Assembly: GCF_040939785.1 (NCBI RefSeq)
Contig: NZ_CP162553.1
Location: 4,917,001 to 4,981,000 of the forward strand
DNA length: 64,000 nt
Direction of reading: 5' to 3'
Source of the DNA: Bradyrhizobium lupini
GTDB lineage: Bacteria > Pseudomonadota > Alphaproteobacteria > Rhizobiales > Xanthobacteraceae
Positions 26,901 to 38,092 of this stretch are shown here, piece after piece (the stretch's first letter is position 1; each line of letters opens with the position of its first letter). The translations under genes and the position numbers were made by a program. The notes under the pieces were generated by a model. The model ran no database searches and was not told where the DNA came from. It saw nothing but the letters and a program-made list of their open reading frames with translations.

Positions 26901-27256
26901 AGGGCTATGGGCTGGGTGCACAGTCGATGATCGGCGGCGGCTTCCACGCCTCATTCTTCACCGCGGCGTGGCCGACCGGCGAGTTCGGCGGCATGGGCCT
27001 GGAGGGTTACGTCCGCCTCGGCTTCCGCAAGGAGATGGAGGCGATCGCCGACCCCGTCGAGCGCGAGACTTACTATCGCAACAAGGTCGCCGAGCTCTAT
27101 GCCAACGGCAAGGCGGTCTCGATCGCCTCCGTGTTCGAGATCGACAACGTCATCGACCCCGCCGAGACCAGGCGCTGGATCATGGCGGGCCTGCGCTCGG
27201 TGCCGAAGCCGCCGGCGCGGACTGGGAAGAAGCGGCCCTGTATTGATACGTGGTGA
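23952..27256 (+). pseudogene. Single-chain biotin-dependent acyl-CoA carboxylase (BC-BCCP-CT), frameshifted
   Basis: Two frames join into a protein of ~1,101 residues. Biotin carboxylase fills ~1-450 (LLIANRGEIAIRIARAAADS; HPGYGFLSEN; KAMAGGGGRGMR; EANPRLQVEHTVTE). The biotin domain has ESMKMEHLVMA, with biotinyl-Lys near 530. Carboxyltransferase N and C halves fill ~590-1101. The frame breaks at the G5 tract 26309-26313. One extra G restores SIGMGGPAMIEGGGLGVYHP, a standard carboxyltransferase motif. All domains in one chain is the plan of long-chain or broad acyl-CoA carboxylases. The substrate cannot be told. As written, the protein would stop after the first half of carboxyltransferase. 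Confidence 0.87.
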
Positions 27257-27365
27257 GGGCGGTGCAGCAATTCTGATTGCGCTTCGCCGCGTTCCCGGTT
27301 CCCGATTGACATCCCCGCCTGCGGTGCCAGACTTTGCACAATAATGCAGGGTGGAGACGTCCGCG

Positions 27366-29244
<1,879 letters not shown>

Positions 29245-29257
29245 CGCTTTCTTTCTG

Positions 29258-29281
29258 CCCTCTCCCGCAAGGGGAGAAGGG
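29258..29281. repeat. Short inverted repeat, half-element of family C
   Basis: CCCTCTCCCGCAAGGGGAGAAGGG, here given in two parts: CCCTCTCCCGC and AAGGGGAGAAGGG. It matches the outer arms of the element at 10326-10478 and lies between convergent genes. Confidence 0.7.
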
Positions 29282-29308
29282 AACGGCGGTGCGCTTGGCG
29301 CCGCTGCC

Positions 29309-29878
29309 TTAGGAAAAATCGCTCCAGCTCAGATGCCGGGAATCGAGATCTCCGACTGTGACGGTGCCGCGGATTTCGCGCGGGGCGTGGAAGCTGCTGC
29401 GCAGATACACGAGCGGCGCCGCCCCGTCGGAATGCGATGCGCCGCGCACCTCGCCGACGAAGATCGAATGCGTCTTGGTCTCGAATTCCTGCGCCAGCAC
29501 GCAGTCGAATGCGGCGACCGCATCGCTCAGCACCGGCGCGCCGGTCACCCCGCGCGTCCACTCCCCGAACGCAAAACGGTCGTCGCCATTGACGCCCTTC
29601 TGGCCACTGAAGGTAAGCGCCAGGAGGGCGTGGTCCTCGTGCAGGAAGTTGATCGCGAACGCGCCTTCCTCGCGGATGCGCGCGTGCGCACTGGCGTTGC
29701 GGTTGACGCACACGATCAGGGATGGTGGCGAGTCCGACAGTGAGCAGGCCGAGGTCACCGTCAGCCCCGTGCGCTTGCCGTGCTCGGCGCCGACCGTCAC
29801 CAGCGCGACCGCGCCGGCGCACTGGCGCATCGCCTGCTTGAAATTCTTAGCGTCGAAAGCACTGGCGTCCACCGTCAC
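29309..29878 (-). CDS. Flavin reductase (HpaC/SnaC-like)
   Basis: 189 residues. The flavin reductase domain is clear: FKQAMRQCAGAVALVTVGAE, GLTVTSACSLSDSPPSLIVC, FAINFLHEDHALLALTFSG and HSIFVGEVRGA. It supplies reduced FMN or FAD to a partner monooxygenase. The luciferase-like monooxygenase gene lies just upstream on the same strand (58-base gap), the usual arrangement of a two-component flavin monooxygenase. This reading frame is intact. Confidence 0.9.
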   Translation of the reverse strand: MTVDASAFDAKNFKQAMRQCAGAVALVTVGAEHGKRTGLTVTSACSLSDSPPSLIVCVNRNASAHARIREEGAFAINFLHEDHALLALTFSGQKGVNGDDRFAFGEWTRGVTGAPVLSDAVAAFDCVLAQEFETKTHSIFVGEVRGASHSDGAAPLVYLRSSFHAPREIRGTVTVGDLDSRHLSWSDFS

Positions 29879-29935
29879 GCGGAAATCTCCGAAATGGATG
29901 TGGGTGCGGCACGATCGCGCCGCACCCGCGCCGGG

Positions 29936-31034
29936 TCAAGCCGCCTTCTTCGCGGAGCCGAGATGCTTCAGGCGCGGCATCACCTCGTTCTTCAGCATCG
30001 ACAGCGAGTGATGCCAGGCTTCAGCCTTGTGCTTGTAGTCGAAGCCGAACACCAGCAGCACGCCGAAGCCGCCGACCTCCTCGTAGATTTTCTCGATTTT
30101 CTCGGCGACGGTCGCTGGCGAGCCGACGATCCAGTTCCGCTTGGCGCAATATTCGACGGTGACGTCGCTATCGGGCACGTCGGGCGCGTGCTTCAGATAG
30201 TCCTTGAAGCCGAAATGGCCGAGCAGCGGCAGGAAGTACTCGCCCATCATCCGGCCCATCATGTCGCCGGTCGAGAGCCGCCACGCTTCCTCGTCGGTAT
30301 CGGCGACGAACACCTCGCGCACCAGCCGCCAATCGGCCCGGTCCGGCTTGCGCCCGGTCTTGGCGGCACCGGCTACAACCGAGATCCCAATGACTGCCGA
30401 CATAGGCCGGGTTCAGGTTGAGGCTCATTGGAATGAAGCCGCGCTCGCCGGCGAGCTTCAGCGTGTCCGAGTTCTTCGAGAGCCCAGCGACGCCGATCGG
30501 CGGGTGCGGCGTCTGCAACGGCTTGATGTGGGGTTTCAAGAAGTCGAACATCGTGTCCGGCTTGGTCACCGTCCAGAATTTGCCCTTGTAGGTCCAGGGC
30601 GCGGGATCGCTCCACATCTTCAGAATGATCTCCAGCGCCTCGCGCGTCATGTCGCGGTTCTGTCCGCTCATGCCGTCGACATTGAACATGGCCCAGTCGC
30701 TCGGCAGGCCGCTCGCCGCGACGCCGAAATTGAGCCGACCTCCCGAGAGGTGATCGAGCATGGCGACGCGGTTGGCGAGCTCGGCCGGGTGGTGATAGGG
30801 CAGCAGGAAGCCGCCCGGCCCGATACGGATATTCTTGGTCTGCATCAGCGCCTGCGCGATCAGCAGATCGGGCGTGGGATTGGGTTCCCAGGGCGCGGTA
30901 TGGTGCTCGCCGACCCAGGCCTCCTGATAGCCGAGCTCGTCGAGCCAGCGCATGACCTGCAGGTCCCAGTCGTTCCCTTCCTTCAGGCCGCACTCCGGCG
31001 GGTGCGAAGGCATCGTGAAATAGCCGATCTCCAT
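29936..31034 (-). pseudogene. Luciferase-like (LLM) flavin-dependent monooxygenase, frameshifted
   Basis: Together two frames give a typical ~365-residue enzyme. The start MEIGYFTMPSHPPE at 31034 is favoured by GAGGA before it. The first frame holds DELGYQEAWVGEHHTAPWEP, NRVAMLDHLSGGRLNFGVAA and KPHIKPLQTPHPPIGVAG. The second holds VREVFVADTDEEAWRLSTGD and NWIVGSPATVAEKIEKIYEE. The shift lies near 30381-30388, where the first frame reads SHWDLGCS and the second VVAGAAKTGRKPDR; the expected join is SHWDSVVAGAAKTGRKPDR. It uses reduced flavin from the neighbouring reductase to oxidise an unknown organic substrate. A two-base loss or one-base gain is required to break it. Confidence 0.85.
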
Positions 31035-31100
31035 GGGTTTCCTCATCTGATGTTGACGCGTCTTATTGCGCGGTTCACGGACGTGAGCAGGGTTGCTTGA

Positions 31101-31142
31101 GCAAGCGGTGTGCCACCGCTCCGCAAGCGGTGTGCCAGCGCT
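31101..31142. repeat. Tandem direct repeat of 20 bases
   Basis: GCAAGCGGTGTGCCACCGCT (31101-31120) is repeated with one difference (AGCGCT) at 31123-31142. It lies in the gap between the divergent monooxygenase and dgoK genes. Confidence 0.7.
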
Positions 31143-31273
31143 ACAGCGGCTCAGTCCCGCGAGAAAACGCTGGTTTGCGGCGGCAATAGCCGATATCCCG
31201 TGGCGAATTTGCGGGCCGTCGTCTCATTGTCGCGAGACGGCGTCTTGCCGGTGAGACGAGGACGAGAACCGAG

Positions 31274-32188
31274 ATGACCGAACCCGCTTACGTCGCGGTG
31301 GACTGGGGCACCAGCAGCTTCCGGCTCTGGTTGATCGATCGTACCGGCGTAGTGCTGGCCGAACGCCGCAGCGGCGAGGGCATGCTGGCGGCGGCAAAGA
31401 CCGGCTTCGCGGCCGTGCTGCAATCCCATCTTGCCGCCGTCGAAGCACCAGCTCATCTGCCGGTTCTGGTCTGCGGCATGGCCGGCGCCAAGACGGGCTG
31501 GGTCGAAGCCGGATATGTCGATACACCCGCGCCGCTCGCGGCCGTCCTGGAGCAGGCCGCGCACGTGCCGGGCGAAGCACGCGATATCCGCATCCTGCCG
31601 GGTATCGCGCAGCGCGATACAAGAGCGCCGGACGTGATGCGCGGCGAGGAGACGCAGCTGCTCGGCGCGCTTGGTCTCGATGCCGCAGGTGAGGCGCTGG
31701 TCTGCATGCCCGGCACGCATTCGAAATGGGTACGCCTGAAGGACGATACGATCGCGCATTTCTCCACCTTCATGACCGGCGAGCTCTTCAGGGTTGTGTC
31801 GCGCGAGACGATCTTGTCGCTTGCGGTCGCAGGCGCCGAAGACGCCGAGGACGTCGCGAGCTTCAAGGCGGCGGTGAGAGCTGCGTATGAGGCGCCGTCG
31901 TTCGCGGCCAATTTTCTGTTCAGCGCGCGCTCGCGTCAGCTTCTGTTCGGGAGCACACCGGCCGCGGCGCGCGAAACGTTGTCGGGCACTTTGATCGGCA
32001 TCGAGCTGGCCGCCGGGCTCTCCGGCGCCGTGCCGAAAGCAGGCATTACGTTGATTGCCTCGGGGCGGCTCGCGATGCTGTACAAGTTGGCTTTCGATGC
32101 GTTGTCGGTCACCGTGAACCCCGTCGATGCCGATGAAGCGGTCCGCCGCGGTCTGTCGATGGCGGCTGCCGCGATCTGGACGAAATGA
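31274..32188 (+). CDS. dgoK: 2-dehydro-3-deoxygalactonokinase
   Basis: 304 residues, normal for DgoK. It phosphorylates 2-keto-3-deoxygalactonate with ATP in the De Ley-Doudoroff route for D-galactonate. The phosphate-binding start VAVDWGTSSFRLWLID, the motif CGMAGAKTGWVEAGYV, MRGEETQLLGAL and MPGTHSKWVRLKDDTIAHFS are family hallmarks. dgoA follows 13 bases later, so the two form an operon covering the last two steps to pyruvate and glyceraldehyde-3-phosphate. Dehydratase, transporter and regulator genes are not in the window. Confidence 0.93.
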   Translation: MTEPAYVAVDWGTSSFRLWLIDRTGVVLAERRSGEGMLAAAKTGFAAVLQSHLAAVEAPAHLPVLVCGMAGAKTGWVEAGYVDTPAPLAAVLEQAAHVPGEARDIRILPGIAQRDTRAPDVMRGEETQLLGALGLDAAGEALVCMPGTHSKWVRLKDDTIAHFSTFMTGELFRVVSRETILSLAVAGAEDAEDVASFKAAVRAAYEAPSFAANFLFSARSRQLLFGSTPAAARETLSGTLIGIELAAGLSGAVPKAGITLIASGRLAMLYKLAFDALSVTVNPVDADEAVRRGLSMAAAAIWTK

Positions 32189-32201
32189 GAGGACTGTTGA
32201 A

Positions 32202-32834
32202 ATGAGCGTTCCCTTTCCGGCGATGAAGCGGCCACTGCTCGCGATCCTGCGCGGCGTGAAGCCCGAGGAAACGCAGGCCATCGTCGGCGTGCTGATCGAG
32301 GCCGGCATGACCGCGATCGAGATCCCGCTAAACTCGCCCGATCCGTTCCGCTCCATCGCCACCGCCGTCAAGCTCGCGCCGGCCGGCGTGCTGATCGGCG
32401 CCGGCACGGTGCTGACCACAGCGGATGTCGATCGGCTCAACGATGTCGGCGGCAAGCTGATGGTCTCGCCGAATGTCGATACGCAGGTGCTCACACGTGC
32501 GCACCAATACGCCATGGTCACGTTGCCGGGCGTGTTTTCGCCGACCGAGGCGCTGCTGGCCGCGCGCTCCGGCGCCTCTGGCCTGAAGTTCTTTCCGGCA
32601 AGCGTGCTCGGCGCGTCCGGCATCGCCGCGATCCGCGCCGTGCTGCCGGCCGGCGTGATGATCGCCGCCGTCGGCGGCGTCTCCGACCAGAATTTCGCGG
32701 AGTACATCGAGGGTGGCGCGACGGCGTTCGGGCTGGGCTCCAACCTCTACAAGCCCGGCATGACGGTAACGGACGTTGCCGCTCGCGCAAAATTGACGAT
32801 CGCGGCCTACGATCGGGCGATTGCGAAAGACTGA
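32202..32834 (+). CDS. dgoA: 2-dehydro-3-deoxy-6-phosphogalactonate aldolase
   Basis: 210 residues, starting MSVPFPAMKRPLLAILRGV after a GAGAGGA Shine-Dalgarno. It is a class I aldolase of the KDPG/KDPGal family. The Glu in TAIEIPLNSPDP and the Schiff-base Lys in SGLKFFPAS are both present, and TLPGVFSPTEALLAARSGA is conserved. It cleaves 2-keto-3-deoxy-6-phosphogalactonate to pyruvate and glyceraldehyde-3-phosphate. Its partner kinase is directly upstream. Confidence 0.93.
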   Translation: MSVPFPAMKRPLLAILRGVKPEETQAIVGVLIEAGMTAIEIPLNSPDPFRSIATAVKLAPAGVLIGAGTVLTTADVDRLNDVGGKLMVSPNVDTQVLTRAHQYAMVTLPGVFSPTEALLAARSGASGLKFFPASVLGASGIAAIRAVLPAGVMIAAVGGVSDQNFAEYIEGGATAFGLGSNLYKPGMTVTDVAARAKLTIAAYDRAIAKD

Positions 32835-32914
32835 AGCAGCAATAAACAAGCCGTGATGCCGTCACGGTTGCGCGTTATCCTATCTTGCCGCAGAGGCGAG
32901 ATCAGGAGACCGAC

Positions 32915-34651
32915 ATGGCAATCAACAACGTGGCCGATCTGTTCGTGGCAACGCTCGAACAGGCTGGCGTCAAGCGCATCTACGGCATCGTCGGCGACAG
33001 TCTGAATGCGCTGACCGAAGCGCTGCGGCGGCGCGGCACGATCGAATGGATCCATGTCCGGCACGAGGAGGTCGCGGCCTTCGCCGCCGCCGGGGAAGCG
33101 GAAATGACCGGCAGCCTTGCGGTGTGCGCGGGCTCGTGTGGTCCCGGCAATCTGCATCTGATCAACGGCCTGTTCGACGCCCATCGCAGCCGCGTTCCCG
33201 TGCTTGCGATCGCCGCGCAAATTCCGACCGCCGAGATCGGCAGCGGCTATTTCCAGGAGACGCATCCGCAAAACCTGTTCCGCGAGTGCAGCCATTATTG
33301 CGAGCTGGTCTCCGATCCGAGTCAGCTTCCCTACGTGCTGGAAAACGCGATCCGCGCGGCGGTCGGCATGCGCGGCGTCGCCGTTGTCGCCATGCCGGGC
33401 GACGTCGCCTTCCGCAGCCCACCCAAGCGCGCGCTGTCGACGGCGCGTGGCCTTGCGCTGTCGGCGCCGAAGGTTGTGCCGCAGGCGGATGAGTTGAAGG
33501 CGCTTGCGGATCTCCTGAACGGCGCCGAACGCATCACCCTGTTCTGCGGTCGCGGCTGCGCCGGCGCGCATGCGCCGCTGATGCAGCTTGCGGAAGCCTT
33601 GAAGAGCCCGATCGTGCATGCGCTGGGCGGAAAGGAGCATGTCGAATACGACAATCCCTACGATGTCGGCATGACCGGCTTCATCGGCTTCTCCTCCGGC
33701 TATGCCGCCATGCACGCCTGCGACGCGCTGGTGATGCTCGGGACCGATTTTCCCTACAAGCAGTTCTTCCCGACCGATGCCAAGATCGCGCAGATCGACA
33801 TCCGTCCGGAAAATCTCGGGCGCCGCTGCAAGATCGACCTCGGCCTGGTCGGCGACGTCAAGCTCACCCTCGAGGCGCTGCTGCCGCTTCTGAAATCCAA
33901 GACGCAGCGCAAGCACCTCGACGATGCGATCGCGCATTACAAGAAGGCGCGCGAAGGCCTCGACTCGCTCGCCAAGGGCACGCCGGGCAGCAAACCAATC
34001 CATCCGCAATACCTGGCAAAGGTCATCAGCGACCATGCGAGCGATGATGCGGTGTTCACCGCCGATGTCGGCACGCCGACGGTGTGGGCCGCGCGCTATC
34101 TCGAGATGAACGGACGCCGCCGGCTGATCGGCTCGTTCGTGCACGGCTCGATGGCCAACGCCATGCCGCAGGCGATCGGCGCGCAGGCCGCGCAGCCCGG
34201 CCGGCAGGTGATCTCGCTCTCCGGCGACGGGGGCTTCACCATGCTGATGGGCGATCTGATCACGCTGACGCAGATGAAGCTGCCGGTGAAGGTGGTCATC
34301 TTCAACAACGGCGTGCTCGGCTTCGTCGCACTGGAGATGAAGGCGGCCGGTTTCGTCGACACCAATGTCGATCTGGAGAATCCGGACTTCGCGGCGATGG
34401 CGCGCGCGATGGGTATCTTCGCAAGGCGGGTCGAGGATCCCGGCGAGCTTCCAGGTGCGATGAAGGAGATGCTGGCCCACCACGGACCGGCGCTGCTCGA
34501 TGTGGTCACCGCCAAGCAGGAGCTGTCGATGCCGCCGACCATCACGCCCGAACAGATCAAGGGCTTCAGCCTCTGGGTCTTGCGCGCCGTGATGAACGGC
34601 CGCGGCGACGAGGTCGTCGATCTCGCCAAGACCAATTTGCTGCCGCGCTAG
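32915..34651 (+). CDS. poxB: Thiamine-diphosphate-dependent pyruvate dehydrogenase (quinone) / pyruvate oxidase
   Basis: 578 residues, close to E. coli PoxB (572). CAGGAGA sets the ATG at 32915. N-terminal TPP domain: [19 protein letters not shown] and the cofactor-activating Glu in [16 protein letters not shown]. The FAD-binding middle is followed by the C-terminal TPP domain with [20 protein letters not shown] and [20 protein letters not shown]. PoxB oxidises pyruvate to acetate and CO2 at the membrane, passing electrons to ubiquinone. The C-terminal tail ([14 protein letters not shown]) could serve as the lipid-binding helix of this family. Its stop overlaps the stop of the convergent gene. 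Confidence 0.92.
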   Translation: MAINNVADLFVATLEQAGVKRIYGIVGDSLNALTEALRRRGTIEWIHVRHEEVAAFAAAGEAEMTGSLAVCAGSCGPGNLHLINGLFDAHRSRVPVLAIAAQIPTAEIGSGYFQETHPQNLFRECSHYCELVSDPSQLPYVLENAIRAAVGMRGVAVVAMPGDVAFRSPPKRALSTARGLALSAPKVVPQADELKALADLLNGAERITLFCGRGCAGAHAPLMQLAEALKSPIVHALGGKEHVEYDNPYDVGMTGFIGFSSGYAAMHACDALVMLGTDFPYKQFFPTDAKIAQIDIRPENLGRRCKIDLGLVGDVKLTLEALLPLLKSKTQRKHLDDAIAHYKKAREGLDSLAKGTPGSKPIHPQYLAKVISDHASDDAVFTADVGTPTVWAARYLEMNGRRRLIGSFVHGSMANAMPQAIGAQAAQPGRQVISLSGDGGFTMLMGDLITLTQMKLPVKVVIFNNGVLGFVALEMKAAGFVDTNVDLENPDFAAMARAMGIFARRVEDPGELPGAMKEMLAHHGPALLDVVTAKQELSMPPTITPEQIKGFSLWVLRAVMNGRGDEVVDLAKTNLLPR

Positions 34652-35070
34652 CCGCGCTTGACCGATGGCACGGGCAGCCGCTCATGGCGGCGCTGGAAGC
34701 GTTGCCAGTGCAGCACGATCCCGATCAGCAGCGCCGGCACGAAGCCGAGCGCGATCAGAAAGTGGGGCAGCTGCGTTGGCGAGATGAACGCGATGCCGAT
34801 GTCGGAGATCAGCCAAAGCGCGGCGAACATCACCGCGAAATCGGTGCGCGGGCAGCGCAGATAGTAGAACACGGCGGTGATGACGACGGCGGGTCCGATG
34901 GCGATGCCGATCATCACCGTCGTCAGCTCCTTCGGCGTCAGCGCGTCGAGCACCATCGCTGCCAGCAGCCAGAGCGCGGCGAACATGGCGATGATGTCGA
35001 GCGGATGCCGCAAGCCAATACCTCTCGTGAGGGGACGCGCTATCGTTGTGGCCCAGACCTTGGCCGTCAA
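34648..35070 (-). CDS. Small integral membrane protein, unknown function
   Basis: Up to 140 residues. A shorter start at the TTG at 35013 (reading [15 protein letters not shown], preceded by GAGAGGTATTGGC) may be the true one, giving ~121 residues. Four hydrophobic segments: [58 protein letters not shown], and [19 protein letters not shown]. The repeat MFAALWL in segments 1 and 3 suggests internal duplication. It ends in a basic tail ([17 protein letters not shown]). No family recognised. The stop overlaps poxB's stop through CTAG. Confidence 0.65.
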   Translation of the reverse strand: MTAKVWATTIARPLTRGIGLRHPLDIIAMFAALWLLAAMVLDALTPKELTTVMIGIAIGPAVVITAVFYYLRCPRTDFAVMFAALWLISDIGIAFISPTQLPHFLIALGFVPALLIGIVLHWQRFQRRHERLPVPSVKRG

Positions 35071-35082
35071 GGGAAAATGCGC

Positions 35083-35991
35083 CTATTCCTCGTCGTTTCC
35101 GGGCGTCGGCCGCAGCATGAAATGGCCGAAGGCTGTGGCGATCGGCTTGTTCGCATCGTCCTGCCAGGCCCGTGCCTCGAAGGCGACGATGCGCCGGCCC
35201 TGTTTCACGATCGAGACGTTGGCGAACGTGTCGAGCGCGCGGCCGGAGCGCAGATAGTTGACGGTCAGTCCGATCGGCTTGGGCAGTGCGGTGGCGCCGA
35301 GTTCACGGGCCACTCCGAAGATCGCGGTGGTTTCGAGGAAGGCGCCGGTCATGCCGCCATGGATCGCAGGCAGAATCGGATTGCCGATGATCTTTGGCGA
35401 GAACGGCATCGTCAGTGTGCCGTCGTCGTTGACGCGAATGCCGAGGCAGCGTGCGAACGGGCTGTTGGCGAACGGGCCTTCCGGATCGTCCGGCGCCTCC
35501 AGCCTCGGGATGCCGGGCGAATCCATCCTGCGATCCGCGAGCATGTTGGTGCGGTTGGCGCCGATCATGAAACAGGCGGTCGCGGTCGCGACCGGATCGT
35601 CCTCGGACTCCTGATAGGCGGTGGAGCGCACGAAGGCAATCGAACGCGTGGTGCGGTAGCAGACCGAATGCGCCTTGATGTCGAGGCCCGGCGTTGCCGG
35701 CTTCTGATAGTCGATGCGCAGATCGAGCGTCGCGATCGCGCTTGTGCCGTCCAGCGCGAGTTGCACCGCCATGCCGCAACTCTCGTCCAGCATCGCGGTG
35801 ACGACCCCGCCATGCAGGACGCCGGTCTCGGTGTCACCGACAAAGACCGGCCGGTAGGGCAGGCTGGACCAGGCTTCGCGCGGTGCGAAGCGGTCGAGCT
35901 GGAGCCCGCTGATCTGGCCGTAATCGGAGCGGCGACCCTTGATCGCCTCGGCGAGGTCCTCGAACGAAAGTGTGGTCGGTGAGCTGGACAT
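35083..35991 (-). CDS. PaaI-family thioesterase with two hotdog domains
   Basis: 302 residues, double the size of a single hotdog thioesterase. Each half carries the signature with a small-residue turn: VLHGGVVTAMLDESCGMAVQ (half 1) and AIHGGMTGAFLETTAIFGVA (half 2). These align with the PaaI/YdiI active-site helix, with Asp/Glu in place (LDE; LET). It probably hydrolyses an acyl-CoA. The tandem form acts as its own dimer. It follows a membrane-protein gene in the same direction with 12 bases between. Confidence 0.85.
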   Translation of the reverse strand: MSSSPTTLSFEDLAEAIKGRRSDYGQISGLQLDRFAPREAWSSLPYRPVFVGDTETGVLHGGVVTAMLDESCGMAVQLALDGTSAIATLDLRIDYQKPATPGLDIKAHSVCYRTTRSIAFVRSTAYQESEDDPVATATACFMIGANRTNMLADRRMDSPGIPRLEAPDDPEGPFANSPFARCLGIRVNDDGTLTMPFSPKIIGNPILPAIHGGMTGAFLETTAIFGVARELGATALPKPIGLTVNYLRSGRALDTFANVSIVKQGRRIVAFEARAWQDDANKPIATAFGHFMLRPTPGNDEE

Positions 35992-36139
35992 GAGGACGTT
36001 CTAGACCAGTGGCGGGCGCGGCGCAAAACCCCGAATGCGCGTCCCACGGTGGGTGCCGGGGGCGGTTTGGCCTCGACAGGGCGGGCCGAAGCAACGATGG
36101 TGGGCGCCTCGTTCGTTCGACCAGCCGTAAGGAGTGCCC

Positions 36140-36460
36140 ATGGCCGATCCCGAAACGCCCGTCACCAGCCAGGGGCCCGTCATCATTTCGACATCGAGCT
36201 CGGAGCGGGCGCCGATCATCTATTTCGACGGTGCATCCTGCTTCGGCCACCACAACGGCGCGATTCAAATCGAGCTTGCGGCGAACCTTCTGATGCCGGT
36301 CGGCGCCGCCGTCAGGGTTGATGTGGTCCAGACCGCGCATCTGCGTTGCAGCGTGGCCGCGGCGCTGGCTCTGCGCGAAGCGCTCGAAAAGGCGCTGGCA
36401 ATGTACCAGCAGGGCCAGCAGCAGCCCCGGCCGGAGGAAATTCCCTCGGTGAAGAACTGA
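36140..36460 (+). CDS. Hypothetical protein
   Basis: 106 residues, starting MADPETPVTSQG after a strong AAGGAG Shine-Dalgarno (start 36140; a GTG at 36134 is less likely). PIIYFDGASCFGHHNGAIQI is followed by a helical segment (VAAALALREALEKALAMYQQ) and a Gln/Pro-rich tail. The FDGxxxFGHHNG strand and VVQTAHLRCS look like a small beta domain; I do not recognise it. No signal peptide. It lies alone between genes on the other strand. Confidence 0.7.
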   Translation: MADPETPVTSQGPVIISTSSSERAPIIYFDGASCFGHHNGAIQIELAANLLMPVGAAVRVDVVQTAHLRCSVAAALALREALEKALAMYQQGQQQPRPEEIPSVKN

Positions 36461-36498
36461 GGCCGTTCGCGGATCGCAAGTTAATGCGATCAACTCGC

Positions 36499-37977
36499 TC
36501 AGCTCACATGCACCTTCGGCTTCCTGCCGTCGTTCCACTTGCCGTCGAGCGCGCGCTCGATCTGGGCGGCGAGTTGCAGCAGGAGGCCGTCATTGGCCTG
36601 CTTCGCAATCGCCTGGATGCCCAGCGGCAGGCCGTGGTCCTGCGTGGCCATCGGCATCGAGATCGCCGGCATGCCGCAGAGATTGGCGAGCGGCGTGAAG
36701 GCGAAGAAGCGCCAAAGATTGCCGAACCAGTCGAGCACGTCGGGGTTGTCGGAGATGGTGAGATATTCCCGGGTGCCGACCTTCGGCGTCGGCAGCGCCG
36801 TGATCGGGGTCAAGATCACGTCCCACTGCTCGAAGAAGGCGCCGAAGGCGCGCGAGGTCGTGTTGAACACGCCTTGCATCTTCGCCCGCTCGGCGAAGCT
36901 CGTATGCCGGCCGGCTTCCCAGATCCGGATATTCATGGGTTCGATGAGATCTTCCGGCGGCCGTTCCAGTCCGCGCGCGGCGAGCATGTTGGAGATCACC
37001 ACGGCAAAATTCGAGATGTAGCAGGTGGTCTGCGCCTCGAACGCGGCGCGGAAGTCGAGTTCGGGCAGGGCGTAGTCGACGTGATGGCCGAGGCCTTCGA
37101 GGAAGCGGCCGGCCTTCGCCAGCTCGGCCGCGATCTCGGGCGTCGCGGTGTAGTCGCCCCAGCTGTGCGACAGCGCGATACGAAGCTTTGACGGGTCGCG
37201 CTTGATCATCTCGGAATAAGGCTGCGCCGTGGTCCAGAACGGCATGAATTCGCCGGGCGCCGCTCCCCTTGCATGGTCGACGAAGGCGGCGGTGTCGCGC
37301 ACCGAGCGCGACTGGCAGCCCTGGATCGAGACGAGGCCGGTGAGATCGGACATGTGCGGTGCGAGCGAGAACACGCCGCGCGAGACTTTCAAGCCGATAT
37401 TGCCGTTGACGCCGGCGGGAATGCGGATCGAGCCGCCGCCGTCAGTCGCGTGTGCGATCGGCACCACGCCGGCCGCGACCATTGCGGCGCTCCCGGCCGA
37501 CGAGCCGCAGGTGGTGTAGTCGGTGTCCCAGGGATTGCGCGTGACATAGACGGCCGGATTGTCGGCCGAGCTGCAGACGCCGAACTCCGGTGTCGTGGTG
37601 CGTCCGATCAGGTTCAGTCCGGCCTGGCGGAATTTGCCGGTCAGGAACGTGTCGGCGCTGGCGCGATTGCCGCGCATTAACAGCGAGCCCATCTCCTGGA
37701 GCCGCCCCTTCATGGTCGGGCCGAGGTCCTTCATCAGGAAGGGAAGGCCTGCGAATGGGCCGGCGAGATTGGCGCCGTCCTTAGCCGGCTCGGCGATCAC
37801 GTCATCGAACAGCTCGACCACGCCCGACAGTGCCGGATTGACCTTGGCAACCCCCGCGGCGGCCTGGCGCGCCAACTCCTTTGCCGTGAGCTCGCCCTTG
37901 CGGACGCGCGCGGCCAGCCCTACGCCGTCGTGCTGCGCCCATTCGTTCCAGCTCATCGGAAAAGTCATGCGATCCAA
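36499..37977 (-). CDS. Amidase-signature family enzyme
   Basis: 492 residues. The Ser-Ser-Lys catalytic triad is visible: Lys in PFLMKDLGPTM, the cis-Ser in TTCGSSAGSAAMVAAG and the nucleophile Ser in TDGGGSIRIPAGVNG. It hydrolyses a carboxylic amide; the substrate is not predictable from sequence. The next gene upstream on the same strand (115-base gap) is a cyanuric-acid-hydrolase-like ring-opening enzyme. That makes a role in downstream amide hydrolysis of ring-opened products (biuret- or ureido-type) attractive. A nitrilase/GatA-type enzyme for other amides is the alternative. Confidence 0.9.
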   Translation of the reverse strand: MDRMTFPMSWNEWAQHDGVGLAARVRKGELTAKELARQAAAGVAKVNPALSGVVELFDDVIAEPAKDGANLAGPFAGLPFLMKDLGPTMKGRLQEMGSLLMRGNRASADTFLTGKFRQAGLNLIGRTTTPEFGVCSSADNPAVYVTRNPWDTDYTTCGSSAGSAAMVAAGVVPIAHATDGGGSIRIPAGVNGNIGLKVSRGVFSLAPHMSDLTGLVSIQGCQSRSVRDTAAFVDHARGAAPGEFMPFWTTAQPYSEMIKRDPSKLRIALSHSWGDYTATPEIAAELAKAGRFLEGLGHHVDYALPELDFRAAFEAQTTCYISNFAVVISNMLAARGLERPPEDLIEPMNIRIWEAGRHTSFAERAKMQGVFNTTSRAFGAFFEQWDVILTPITALPTPKVGTREYLTISDNPDVLDWFGNLWRFFAFTPLANLCGMPAISMPMATQDHGLPLGIQAIAKQANDGLLLQLAAQIERALDGKWNDGRKPKVHVS

Positions 37978-38092
37978 ACCTCTTCGTGCGGCGCCACCTT
38001 AGTTTCGCACAGGAACACTTTAATCAACTGAGCGGCGCGAAGGGCAGGGTTGCGCCGGATGGAGAGGTAATCCCGAATTGCATGCGCGCGCA

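Noticed and set aside
26234..27256. A separate carboxyltransferase subunit gene starting near 26234
   Set aside because: Its first ~30 residues are Arg-rich nonsense and the real motif GGPAM straddles the G5 tract, so it is the second half of the fused carboxylase.
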